From the NCBI RefSeq assembly GCF_000237925.1, contig NC_031502.1, forward strand, positions 16,046,434-16,110,433: a DNA stretch of 64,000 bases. Reading direction: 5' to 3'. Shown piece by piece: positions 19,830 to 30,195 of this stretch; the first letter of the stretch is position 1, and the number at the start of each line of letters is the position of its first letter. The notes under the pieces are model-generated. The model was given only the letters and a program-made list of their open reading frames with translations. It ran no database searches and was not told where the DNA came from. The translations under genes were made by a program, and so were the position numbers. Source of the stretch: Schistosoma mansoni. Lineage: Eukaryota; Platyhelminthes; Trematoda; Strigeidida; Schistosomatidae.

Positions 19830-21280
19830 GGCAGCAGTTACTAATTGTCTTCAATCTTCAGTAATAAGGATAGTAGGTTGGTGAACCTGTGTTAATCCTG
19901 ACAGATCGCCTTCAAGTGAAGGTCCAGTTTCTCCTTGAAAATGTTCACTGATGGGGCTGATATCACTTGTTCGGATAGAGCGTTCCAGTCATTGACCACT
20001 CGATGAGAAAAATGGGACCCCACCTTTAGTTTATTAGATCGCGGTTTGTGAATCTTCCTATTATGATCTCGGAGATATTCAGTGCCGAAGGGAGCAAAAT
20101 GATAAGACATTAACACCCAAATCATAATTAAAGACACGAAATGCCATTATTAGGTCATCTCGCGTCCTACGATAAGACAAGGGGAAAAGTTCAAGGCGTT
20201 TTAAATTCTCATTGTAGGGGAGCTTAGAAAGACCTTTCGCTAATTTCGTCCTCACACGCTGGACACGCACAAGTGGGTTAGTATCATTTACCAGACATGG
20301 GCTAGCTGCTTGGATACAGTACTCTAGGTGTGTTTTTATGTAGGTGGGATATAAAATTCGAAACATCTCCTCCTGATAACAGACACCACTAACCACGGAT
20401 CGTGTGCGTGTCTTTTAGCAGGGTCATTGTCTTTCAACTCCTCCAGATTGCGAATAATTAAACTAGGAACGTGTTTAATGTCCTTAAAAGTCGTGTTTAC
20501 GGCCTTCCATCATGAAGTCAGATCCTGCCTGTTAACTGCTGGTGTCTTACCATTAGCTTTCCTCGTAACAGTGTTGTGTGAATCGAGCGAATAAATCACA
20601 TCAATGTTTGACGGGGCCAAACTTTTCCCATCTACGATAGGGCTATATATTGCCTTACTTTCGAACTTTAGTAGAGTAACCTGACACGCAAAATATGAGT
20701 CCAACAAGGACTTTTCAACTAAACGGGCGCTTTCTTTGGCTATCTTTCCTTCTCTTCTACGTTTTCGCGTCATCTATTTCCAATCAGTCGCAACATCCAG
20801 ATTAGAACTACTCGGGACGATAGTAGTTCTACCCAGACCATCGGTTGCTGCTGTAGCAGCTTTACCACCAATATCTAGTGGTGTATTGCTCATTAATTGA
20901 TTCGGGAAAAAAGCTCTATTCCGTGTTGCACAGTTGGATGTCTGGCACGTGCCGTGACAGCACTTAAGACATTGGCACATTCTTCGTTATAAGTAACCAT
21001 GTTACCGGTACAGCCTCGTCAACCTTTTTGTTAGCTAATGCCAGAAGACTAATTGCTTCTCAAATAAGCAATGTTTCGTTCGAACAACAAAACATACAGA
21101 GCAAATTAGAATTGGGCTTTGAGCACCTTTTATAGGCAATGGGACTCAAATGGATGTACATTTTATGGAACCACTACTTACACTCGTCACATTGCATTCC
21201 TTCTGCAACAAGGAATCAGCAGTATGGCTGTCCACACTTGTGAGAAGAGCCAACCATCTTAAAAACTAACTATAATGGTA
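19830..21280 (-). mobile_element. CR1-like retrotransposon B, internally deleted
   Basis: The minus strand starts with an ORF1 zinc-finger segment (about 21100-21270, EGMQCDECK and WFHKM), continues with ORF1 middle pieces (20510-20980), then passes directly near 20400 to the extreme C terminus of the RT protein (19892-20396: PHLEYCIQAASP-like, SHRVVNDWNAL). The endonuclease and almost all of RT are missing. The C-terminal part is closely related to CR1-C (23594-24361). Confidence 0.7.
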
Positions 21281-21715
21281 GACAAAATGGATGTGTAAGA
21301 CAAATCTCAAACCTTGATCAAATAAATCAAGTTTAAAACGTCCAAGGATGCTTTGATGCAGTAACTACACAGAAGAAAGATCAAAACATACATATACAAT
21401 ATCAGTTTAACTGAAATAAATTCAATTTAGGTGTAAACAGTAGTTCTGATGCGCAATTTGCGATTGAAGCAGTCAATTTAACTGACCGAGAAACAACATA
21501 ACTGTCCTTTTAAATGGCGCGCGTATTATGAAATCGGAGACTGAAACAAATAATGAGTCGTGTGAAATGAACAACGATGTCAACAATATTTCAATTAACG
21601 ACGAGCTGATGGCGTGAATGCGGAAGGTTATGTAAATCTGTCACTCAAAATGTTAAAAGAAATGGACCAATCAGAATGCTGACAGAGGTCTGGCGCGGTT
21701 TTCAGCTGATAACTG
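21281..21715. other. Unassigned sequence between CR1-B and the LTR
   Basis: Possibly the 5' untranslated region of CR1-B. No gene was recognised. Confidence 0.3.
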
Positions 21716-22037
21716 TGTAACACGTGGAATCAGCAGTTAGAGAACAACAGTACAGATCTGAAAAACAGCACAGCACACAATGTTAAACGAGAACTTCACA
21801 CCAAGAGAGAACACAGTGGGAATCACGAGCCTCTTTATTTTAAAATCAAAAAGCGCGGTGCGCAAGTGTATAGCGGGAAGAGTCAGTTTACAAAGTAGTC
21901 TTATGAGTCATCCTGTAAGCTTAGTGTACATAGGGCTTGCTCTTCTTCCTCTAAAGAGTTTATGTTTGGTCGCCCTGCAATAGAAAGAAAATAGAATGCA
22001 TTAGTATATCATACATAGCAATTTCAACTCCGTTACA
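21716..22037 (-). mobile_element. LTR of an LTR retrotransposon with adjoining polypurine tract
   Basis: On the minus strand a 322-bp unit begins TGTAAC and ends GTTACA, so the ends are short inverted repeats of the TG...CA type. It contains AATAAA about two thirds along. Immediately upstream on that strand is a purine run, AAGAGAGGGGGCGG (plus 22038-22051), placed as a polypurine primer should be for a 3' LTR. The internal region would therefore lie at 22038 and beyond, inside the 200-N gap. No partner LTR is visible. Confidence 0.6.
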
Positions 22038-22068
22038 CCGCCCCCTCTCTTAAATAGGCACTGTCCTC

Positions 22069-22268
22069 NNNNNNNNNNNNNNNNNNNNNNNNNNNNNNNN
22101 NNNNNNNNNNNNNNNNNNNNNNNNNNNNNNNNNNNNNNNNNNNNNNNNNNNNNNNNNNNNNNNNNNNNNNNNNNNNNNNNNNNNNNNNNNNNNNNNNNNN
22201 NNNNNNNNNNNNNNNNNNNNNNNNNNNNNNNNNNNNNNNNNNNNNNNNNNNNNNNNNNNNNNNNNNNN
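22069..22268. other. Assembly gap, 200 N
   Basis: Sits between the LTR/polypurine tract and the first base of the long repeated block. Probably hides internal LTR-retrotransposon sequence. Confidence 0.99.
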
Positions 22269-23146
22269 AAACTTAACATTAGGACAAATAATAATAACGT
22301 TCCTTTTAGTAAGAAGCAAGATGATAATCTACTTATTCGACTGACCTCTGTTTGTTCGGTAAGTTAGGGTTGGGAAATATGACAGATTAGTTCTTATGAA
22401 GATATTTTTGGTTCCAAATACACGCGAAGAGTCTCAAATGGACTTTATCGATAAATCTCCTGTAAACTCATTTAAACAGCTAGTTCAAAAAGTTTCAAAT
22501 TTAATCATAATAGTACTCTACCATAATTGTGTTATCCACTTAGTACATGAAAGAACTTGTCAATCCACGAGTGATTATCAGAAATATGTTTTTAAACCAT
22601 TTACGGACCTCTATCCGATGAGTTTAGTCTTAGAGAAAACCTTATGGTAAGTAATACTGAATGCTAGCACTCAAAATTAAGGGGAAACTATGATCACTTG
22701 CTGCAAATGTGTAATAGATGCATAACTTTTGGACCCCTCATATTAAGTGCAGTCAAACATACTACACCACTAAGTAATGAATAAGCAAAGGCCAAAGATT
22801 TCGGGCATGATAAGAGTTCTGCCAATCATACCTCAAAAGACTAACTTTTCTCATAATTTAGTTGTCATATTTTATTTCGTCGTTTGTATTTGATTTGGTT
22901 CAATCCACTAGCCTCCTAATATTCCTCTCAGACATGCGATTTTACCGAGGAATTTGTTGTTCTCGTATCAACCTGAAGATCTAAGTGGTCTTTGTTTCCC
23001 TGAAGCGAACTCAAGTGCACGAAAACTACAGCTTCTGACAACCGAATCACGACGATATGAACCTATTTCCACAGACGGATGATGTCAGACTGAAAACCAT
23101 AATCTGAGATTACTTAAAAGAGACCTGGTTTTTTCACATTTACATA

Positions 23147-23147
<1 letters not shown>

Positions 23148-23183
<36 letters not shown>
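23148..23183. repeat. (TA)n microsatellite
   Basis: 36 bp here against 61 bp at the matching site 40271-40331 of the second block copy, the largest visible length difference between the copies outside the gap. Confidence 0.95.
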
Positions 23184-23185
<2 letters not shown>

Positions 23186-23593
23186 CCAGCTGTGTTATAT
23201 TGAATTCCTGGCAGAAAAAATAAGGATTCAGTCGTAAAAACAGCCGAAAACGAAGTGGTTTGATTGTAACAATTCAAAAACGAAACCAGGCAGTGAAAAA
23301 TAGAAGAATCTTACCAACTTATCACCGATAGTAAATCGTGCAACTGATGGGTCATTTACCGAAAACGTCTAATCATTAGTAGATAAGTACGGATAAACAC
23401 TAAACCTGGCCAGTGTGGGTTACTGTTGTTGCACTTTCCGTGCTGTATAACCTATACCTTAGGTAAATTGGAAGACGCAAGAATTTGACTCCATTAAGCG
23501 CCATAGGAACTACCAGGAGGACGAAAAGACTCTCCAACCTGACCGCGCTTTTGTTAGGACGACCTTCAGTCTTCAGTAATAAGGATAGGAGGT

Positions 23594-25101
23594 CTAGTGA
23601 CCTATTGTTACACTGTGGAAGTCCAATCTCGTCTTGAATATATCAACAAGAGGTGCTGATATTACGTGTTCTGGTAGAGAATTCCAGTAATTCACTACTC
23701 GGTGCGAGGAACGAAACTCCAGACGTAGACGATTTGATCTCGGTTTTTGGACTTTCTTTGAATGTCCTCTCAAATGATCAGCCCTAGATGGAAGGAAAAG
23801 ATAGGACATGTTAGTACCAAGGTTATCGCTCAGGATGCGATATGCCAATATTAGATCACCCCGTATTCACCGGTAAGATAACGGAAATAAGTTGAGATGT
23901 CTCAGTCTGTCTTCATAAGATAGGCCAGATAGGCCTTTTACCATTTTTGTCCCGCGGCGTTGGACTCGTTCCAACATATCCGCCTCATATTTGAAACAAG
24001 GACTCGCTGCTTGAATCCCATATTCCAAATGTGGCCGTACGAAAGTTGGGTATAATAATCTAAACATTTCCTCATCCAAATACCGGAAAGATCTACAAAT
24101 AGACCATAATACCCTACAGCCTTTTGCAGCAGCAACCCTACAGTAACTGGTTGTTTTGAGATTATTACTTAGTATGACTCCTAAATCTTTATAGTTTCTT
24201 ACTTTGGGCAACACTAGTCCACATATTGTGTAGTAATACGAATCATCGTAGTTGTTTGATTGTATCACGGCACTTTTGTTAGGATTCACTTCTAGTGACC
24301 ACCTGTTCATCCATGCCACTAATGAGTTGAGATCTTCCTGTAATACTATTCTGTCTGACATGCTATTTACGGGTCTGCAAATCTATATGTCATCGGCGAA
24401 TAGTAGGACGGATGACTTAGCTATAGTAAAAAGTAAAAAGAGAAGAGGACCTAGGATTGTGCCCTGAGGGACTCCACTTTTTACTGGTTCCCACAATCAG
24501 AGAGCTCCATTTGCTCTTACCCTCTGTCTCCTGTCATGAAGAAAACAATTATCCAGTCTATGACTGCATAATGAATTCCAAAACATTCCAGTTTTAATTT
24601 AAGACCAGAATGGGAAACCTTATCAAAGGCTTTACCTAGATCTATGAAAATGACATCTACAGGAATATTGCGATCTTTTGTCTCAGCCCAATCTTCTCTT
24701 GCAATGAGATTTGTCAAACATGATAGGCCTTTCCAAAAACCATGTTGTTCCTTGGACAAAAGATCATGTCTTTCCACGTAGTTTATAACAGCCATCCTAA
24801 TAATTTTTTCTATCAGTTTTACAACTGCACTAGTTAAGCTGACGGGTCAATAGTTACTAACTAAATTTCTACTCCCAACCTTATACACCGGACTGATTAT
24901 CGCATCTTTCCAGTCTCTGGGCAATTTGGATTGCCGCAAGGACATATCAAACAGTACCGCTAAAGATTCAGCAATTTTATCTGATAGGGCTTTCATAATC
25001 CTAGGATGAATATCATCAGGACCACTGGACTTATCAGGTTTGAGGTGCTGAAGTAGTCGTAAGACAGTAACTTTCTCAATAACTACAGGGTCCATCAACA
25101 A
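23594..25101 (-). pseudogene. CR1-C reverse transcriptase and C-terminal domain, disrupted
   Basis: In order on the minus strand: LKPDKSSGPDDI and DWKDAIISPVYK (24847-25101), a FIDLGKAFDKV palm segment (24517-24795), SGVPQGTILGPLLF, the catalytic FADD (24389-24400), then a thumb and C-terminal region (23867-24361 and 23594-23848) with EVNPNKSAV and PHLEYGIQAASP. A TAG at 24383-24385 lies two codons after the FADD motif, and other stops follow. Catalytic aspartates are intact but the chain is broken in at least four places. Confidence 0.82.
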
Positions 25102-25398
25102 AACGCCACAATCACAATGAATAGGTGGTCGTTCCTCATTATTGGTAGAAGAAACTTTACTGAAATATTCCGATTAAGCTTCGGCCTTTTCGGTATCATT
25201 TCTTGCCAAAATTATCGGATTTTCTTGTATCAAAAGTGATGGTATTCCATCACTTCTCTGAGTTCGCCTCTTTATATACAAGAACAACCGTTTTGGAATA
25301 TATTTACAATCCCTAACCAATTGTTTTTCATATGACCGTCTAGTCCTACTAGTTAATGCTTTACAAGTATTTCTAATCTTACAATAGCTGGATCTGTA

Positions 25399-26409
25399 CT
25401 ATCCTAAGCCAGTAGAGATGAACATATTCCAGTGCTTTTTCCTACGTCTAAGAAGTTTCTTGACTTGTTTATTTATCCATGGTGGACTATTATTCGGTCT
25501 ACGTGGTACCAAGTGTGGTATGAACGGGGACGTGACTGCACTAAACTTGCCTTTAAATATAGACCACGCCTCTTCAACTGATGCGCTAGTATCTACTGAC
25601 CAATCTATCTTAATAGCACACTCCTGAATTGCTGGTATGTTAGCTCTCCATATGTTTGGGCGAGGCTTAATCTGATCGTATATCATGTCGCTAGCTCTAA
25701 ACGTGAATGATAAAACAGCGTAATCGCTATTTACTAACGGGGGACGAATATTTAGGTTGGCAATATCCTCAGTCTCATGAGTGATTACCAAGTCCAACAG
25801 AGAAGAGCCTTGGTTTACACCAAAACGTGTAGGTTTGGACACATGCTGTACTAATGCATGCTCCATTATTGTTTCCAAGAACCTGTTATCAAAGGAGTTT
25901 ATAGATCCTTTCGTGATCATCTCAGTCCAACTAATGTCAGGTGCATTAAAGTCTCCTAATATCAAGCATCTGTTATTTGCACTCCATAGCCGAATGTGCT
26001 CTAAAATAAAGCCATCAGCTAAGCAGATTGGGCTGCGATAGATGACACCGAGTACAAATGTACAACATCCGATGGTGAGCTCACAGCTAATGATATCACA
26101 ATTTCCACCATCATGGGATTCGCAAACGGAGGAGCGGATATTTATACTATTGGCTATGTATAGAAGGACGCCACCTCCTTTCCTGCATCTATGTCTATCA
26201 CTTCTTAAACAACGATATCCGGATAATTCTGGGGTGAAATCGAAGTCGTGGACTAACCAAGTTTCCTTCACAGCTACAATGAGTGGCCTTAATTTGTCCA
26301 CTAATGCTCCTAGCTCGTGGAATTTATGTCTTAGACTACGGGCGTTGGCATATAAAACTCCGAGGAAGAACGACCTATCCAGACAGGCCTTGGTAGCATT
26401 CGCTTCCAA
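25399..26409 (-). pseudogene. CR1-C APE-type endonuclease domain
   Basis: A 336-codon frame covering almost the whole endonuclease that nicks target DNA. It shows YANARSL, KETW (usually TETW), YRSP, GDFNAPDISW, LLDLVIT and NSDYAVLSF. The last motif normally contains the catalytic His of SDH; here it is Tyr (SDY), so cleavage should be lost even though the frame is open. Downstream the chain meets stops before RT. Confidence 0.85.
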
Positions 26410-27435
26410 GACCTGACTATTCGAAAACCCACTAATCGGAGATTTTCGTCACCGTTTAGTCGACGGGTTTCTAGTTCAGCTAGTGCCGTCTTCCTTTTTA
26501 TTCTATCTTCAAGAGACATATCAGGTCTAATTCGAATGTCAGAGTTGTCGTGACTTCGAGCGCTACTTAACAGACAGTCACGTTGCCTCTCCGACCCTAG
26601 GATTACCTTAAGATGTCTACATAGTCGGGGTAGAACACTGTCATTGGCCCTTTTACCTATTCTAACCAATTTTTTGACCTGAACACCTTTAGTGTTATCT
26701 GGTAATATGCTATTCTCCGAGCTTCTCTAAGTCATGGGTGTGTCTTACCTTAGGATCTGGATCGTTAGACTATGGCAGTTTACTCACAATGATATTCGAC
26801 GATATTAAGTTCCTCTCAGTCGCACTAGGGTGATGTTCTGCCGTTCTATCCGAGTGTGATAGTGCATTGTGTGACTCAGAATGCGAGTTCACCAATGACA
26901 TGTCAACCAAGTGTGTTTTGTCTTTAGCTTTTGTCCTTTTCTTTTCCTACTTACTGCGGTCAATTTTTCGTCATTCAGGACAGCTGCATCGGGACTATTG
27001 GGGACGGAGACGGTACTATCCGGGTCCTCAATTTCTACAGATGTATGACTACTCATGTCAATATCAGGTGGTCATTTACTCCCGGTTTGTTGTAACGGAA
27101 GTTTCACTTTGTCATTATTCACAGCAGGTTGTTTAGCGCGTTTTGTAACAGCACTTACAACACTGATACAGTCTTCACTGTCAGTACTTGCGTTACTAGA
27201 GCACCCATAATCGTTCATTTTACAGGCTAGAGCCAATAGGCTGATAGCCTCCTGGATTATTATCGTCTTGTTAGTACAGCAGAACATACAAAGCTAGTGC
27301 GAGTTGGGCTTAGAACATCTTTTGTATGCAGCTGGACTGAGACGGGTACACATCTTGTGGAACCACTTTTTGCATTCATCAAACTGCATCCCTTCATCTA
27401 CGAGGAATAAACAGTTCGACTGTCCACATTTGAAT
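26331..27435 (-). pseudogene. CR1-C ORF1 with PHD-like zinc finger, disrupted
   Basis: The N-terminal part (27294-27435, continued at 27072-27287) has CGQSNC, EGMQFDECKKWFHKMC and LCMFCC spacing, that is a PHD-type Cys/His pattern. A Phe stands where the related CR1-B copy has Cys (EGMQCDEC). The C-terminal part (26331-26669) has a basic region with LKVILGSE, LLSSAR and RPDMSLEDRIKRKTALAEL. ORF1 proteins coat LINE RNA. Stops separate the two halves. Confidence 0.75.
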
Positions 27436-27507
27436 GCACTACCAGCCATTGTAATCAGATTAGGGTTAAAACACAATATGATCACAAAAATAACACGTGT
27501 CGGAGTA

Positions 27508-27522
27508 TATATATATATATAA
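27508..27522. repeat. Short (TA)n at the CR1-C / RTE junction
   Basis: Sits just upstream of the CR1-C ORF1 and just before RTE sequence starts; the same arrangement recurs at about 41394-41409. Confidence 0.8.
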
Positions 27523-27539
27523 TGAGGTATCACGAGACA

Positions 27540-29250
27540 AAGTTTTCAAAAAAACTGCAAACCTTAACTGCAATAATTCAAGTTAAGCAGTCAAAACCCG
27601 TTGAAATCAAAGCTGAACAGAAAAGAATAACTTCGGGAGAGATACTGTTATACTCTAGTCACAAAGAAGAAAATGACTCGCACACAAAAGAACTTGCACT
27701 GATGGTCTGCGAAGAAGCGCGAAAATCGCTTATAGGACGGGAATCTCATAGATTATCAAAGCATCCTGCAAAACGAAGAAGAGGTTACAACGAATGTTAT
27801 CCAGTGTTATGCGCTCACCAAAGATGACAACCAAAATAACAAAGATGGGGCAGCAGTTCATCCTAGAGAAGTGCCCAGGATAGCATCTGATCATCCTGAT
27901 GGGAGACTCAAACGCCAAAGTCGGAATGGACAACACCGGGTATGAAGATATCGTGGAATAACATGGACTGTGAGAAAGGAACGAGAATGGTGAGGGATAT
28001 GTAAATCTATGTGCTTTCAACAACATGATTATAAGTGGCACCATTTACCCCTACACATGCATACACAAGGCAACATAGGTTTCACTAGACCACATTACAG
28101 AGAATCAGGTCGAAAATATTTGGATCAATAAAAACTCGGAAAATCCATGGAAGATGTGAGAACCAGGAAAAGAACCGACATAGCTTTAGATCACCTGATT
28201 GTGACTGCCGAGGTAAAACTGAAGCTAAAGAAGCACTGGACAACTGGGGAAACAGCATTACAATGGTTCAATACAACCTTCCTTCGACATACTGACAAAC
28301 TACTCAACGAATTCAAGATAGCTTTCAACAGTAGGTTCCAAGCCTTACATAATCTACTGAGAGAAGATGAAACCACTATGGAGAACAACTAGAAACGGAT
28401 CAAAGAAGCACTAACTTCAAAGTGTCAGGAGGTTCTGGGCTGCAACAAGCTGTTCACTCTCACCTTTCATCCTTCTTCTGGAAGTTAACTGGATTACTAA
28501 GATCTCTACATTTCAGGGGAATCACGAAATACAGCGGACATCTTGGATGCAGTTGAACGATTTTGACTTTACAGACAAGCTAGCTCTTCTATCCTACATA
28601 CAGCAACAAATGCAGGTGAAGACAGCCAATAGAGCTGCATCAGGCCTCAATATACACAAGGGAAAAATAAGACCCTGAAATTCAACACAGCACCAACCAT
28701 ACCACACTTGATGCGGAATTTCCGGAAGAGGTGGAAATGTCTACGTATCTAGGTAGTGATCTTGGTAACAAGGATGGTCTGATGCAGATGTGAAGGCACG
28801 AGCTGGCAAGACAAAGGGAACACTCCTAGAAGTAAAAATCTGGGACTCAAAACAACTGTCCACTAATACCAAAGTCAGAATTTTCAATACTGTCGTTAAA
28901 AGTTTTATTGAAAGGCGGAGGACTACCACCACCTCCATAAAAAATACATATATTCATAGACAGGTGTGTGCGAAAACTACTCATGACCCATTGGACGGAT
29001 ACTATCTGCAACGAATTGCCATGCCAGAGAACAAACCAGCTGAAAGTTGAGAGGAAAATTAAGATAAAACACTGAAAATATATATGACAAAATATGCGGA
29101 AAGTGTCAAACTGGATTACTACAAGACAAGAGCTAACTTGGGATTTCCAAGAAAAGAGGAAAATTGCCAGATCAAAGGACAAATATCTCTGACAGTTGAA
29201 GAGTGACATCAAGATCTCAAAAGGATACTGGGGATAGTGGGAATGGTGAG
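27540..29250 (+). mobile_element. RTE-type element (SR2-like), internally deleted copy 1
   Basis: Begins with an RTE endonuclease segment (SGEILLYSSHKEEN, then a region with MGDSNAKVGMDNTGYED in another frame), continues with the linker (28147-28392, KLKLKKHWTTGETALQ) and jumps at 28445-28449 into the last third of RT (degenerate FTDKLAL where F-A-D-D-L-A-L is normal), ending in the C-terminal region near 29250. About 0.92 kb present in the copy at 36245-39120 is missing. Shared stops, such as GAA TAA CAT after the endonuclease segment, show that the source was already defective. Confidence 0.8.
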
Positions 29251-29955
29251 CCTTTCACGGCGGTGACTAACTCTGGTTCTGCTGACTGAAGAAACCTGAC
29301 TTATTGTTTCGCTCATGATTCGGATCATGAACCGTAAAATGGAGCGTTAAGTCGCCTTTTCAGAAACACAAAGCTTTTCAACATTCGATATAAAATAATT
29401 GAAAATATAATGCTGAAGCGAAGTAAGGAAGAGAATGAATACTTGGACCACAATGTTGTGACATTTATCCAGATGCTTGCTGTCAAATCCTAACCAATCA
29501 GCCGAAGTTGTTACAAATCTAGGAGAAATTTATTTGGGGGTTTCTGTTTGTTAACTTATGCTCTTGGAGTAGTAACCGGTCTAAGTAAGTATATAGGTAT
29601 GTTATATGTACACGGTTGATGAAATTAGAGACCAGTAAGATTATTAATTACGCTACACACTGAAACGATCTTAAACCAGTCTGTACAGACAAGTGATTGC
29701 AGTTTATTCTATAATCAAATGAAATAACTTGGTGTCCGAACTCTTGATTTGGCATTAGAACCATGTGTTACTACTTGAAACGGTTTCAGTTTAGGTTGAG
29801 TTTCGTTGTTCTGCTTAACTCGCTTCTCATGTGAGAGTACTTATATACCTAGCTACAAGATGAGTGCAATATGTCACTATTTTGAGAACGAAAGGACAGT
29901 ACTAAAGATGCCACAAGTATTTGGAGTTTGCCAATGCTTTCACACGTAGCACATT

Positions 29956-30195
29956 TTTAATCGAAGTGTATCAACCCGGTCAAATCAGAAGTGAGAAATG
30001 AAGTGGTTCGATGATATAATTAGAAGGCTAGCGATATATCGGGAAGCGTTTTGTCTGAGATGGCTAACGGTTGTAAGGAAAGAGTAGCACGACTGAGTGC
30101 CTTCAGCTGAAGTGTATATATCAAAACTAATGAGGTCAGAATCAAATGTCGAAGACTTATAGGACTATTTATTTTGAGTATTTATTTGCCGCTAC
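29956..30195 (+). repeat. Unclassified interspersed repeat X, copy 2
   Basis: Plus-strand match to the repeat at 12305-12580 (minus strand), with the same order of conserved blocks. It lies inside the duplicated block, so copy 3 is at 43843-44082. Confidence 0.65.

Larger units (their letters stand above)
23560..27480 (-). mobile_element. CR1-like retrotransposon C, nearly full length, inactive
   Basis: The minus strand from about 27480 to 23560 gives ORF1 with a PHD-like zinc finger, ORF1 C-terminal half, endonuclease, RT and C-terminal domain in the canonical CR1 order, with scattered stops and frameshifts. It is the most complete LINE here and serves as the reference for CR1-B and the remnant at 41098-41405. 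Confidence 0.82.

Noticed and set aside
22396-22650. 84-codon frame intact in both block copies (also 39519-39773)
   Set aside because: No recognisable domain or splice context; identity between copies reflects the recent duplication, not selection. Left unannotated as a gene.
26042-26416. 124-codon plus-strand frame opposite the CR1 endonuclease
   Set aside because: Shadow of the minus-strand endonuclease; no domain of its own.
27730-28044. 104-codon minus-strand frame repeated in three RTE copies (also 41617-41931, 57318-57632)
   Set aside because: Antisense shadow of the RTE endonuclease; repetition follows the element copies.
28741-28938. 65-codon minus-strand frame seen in all deleted RTE copies
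   Set aside because: Antisense to RT C-terminal sequence; no independent evidence.
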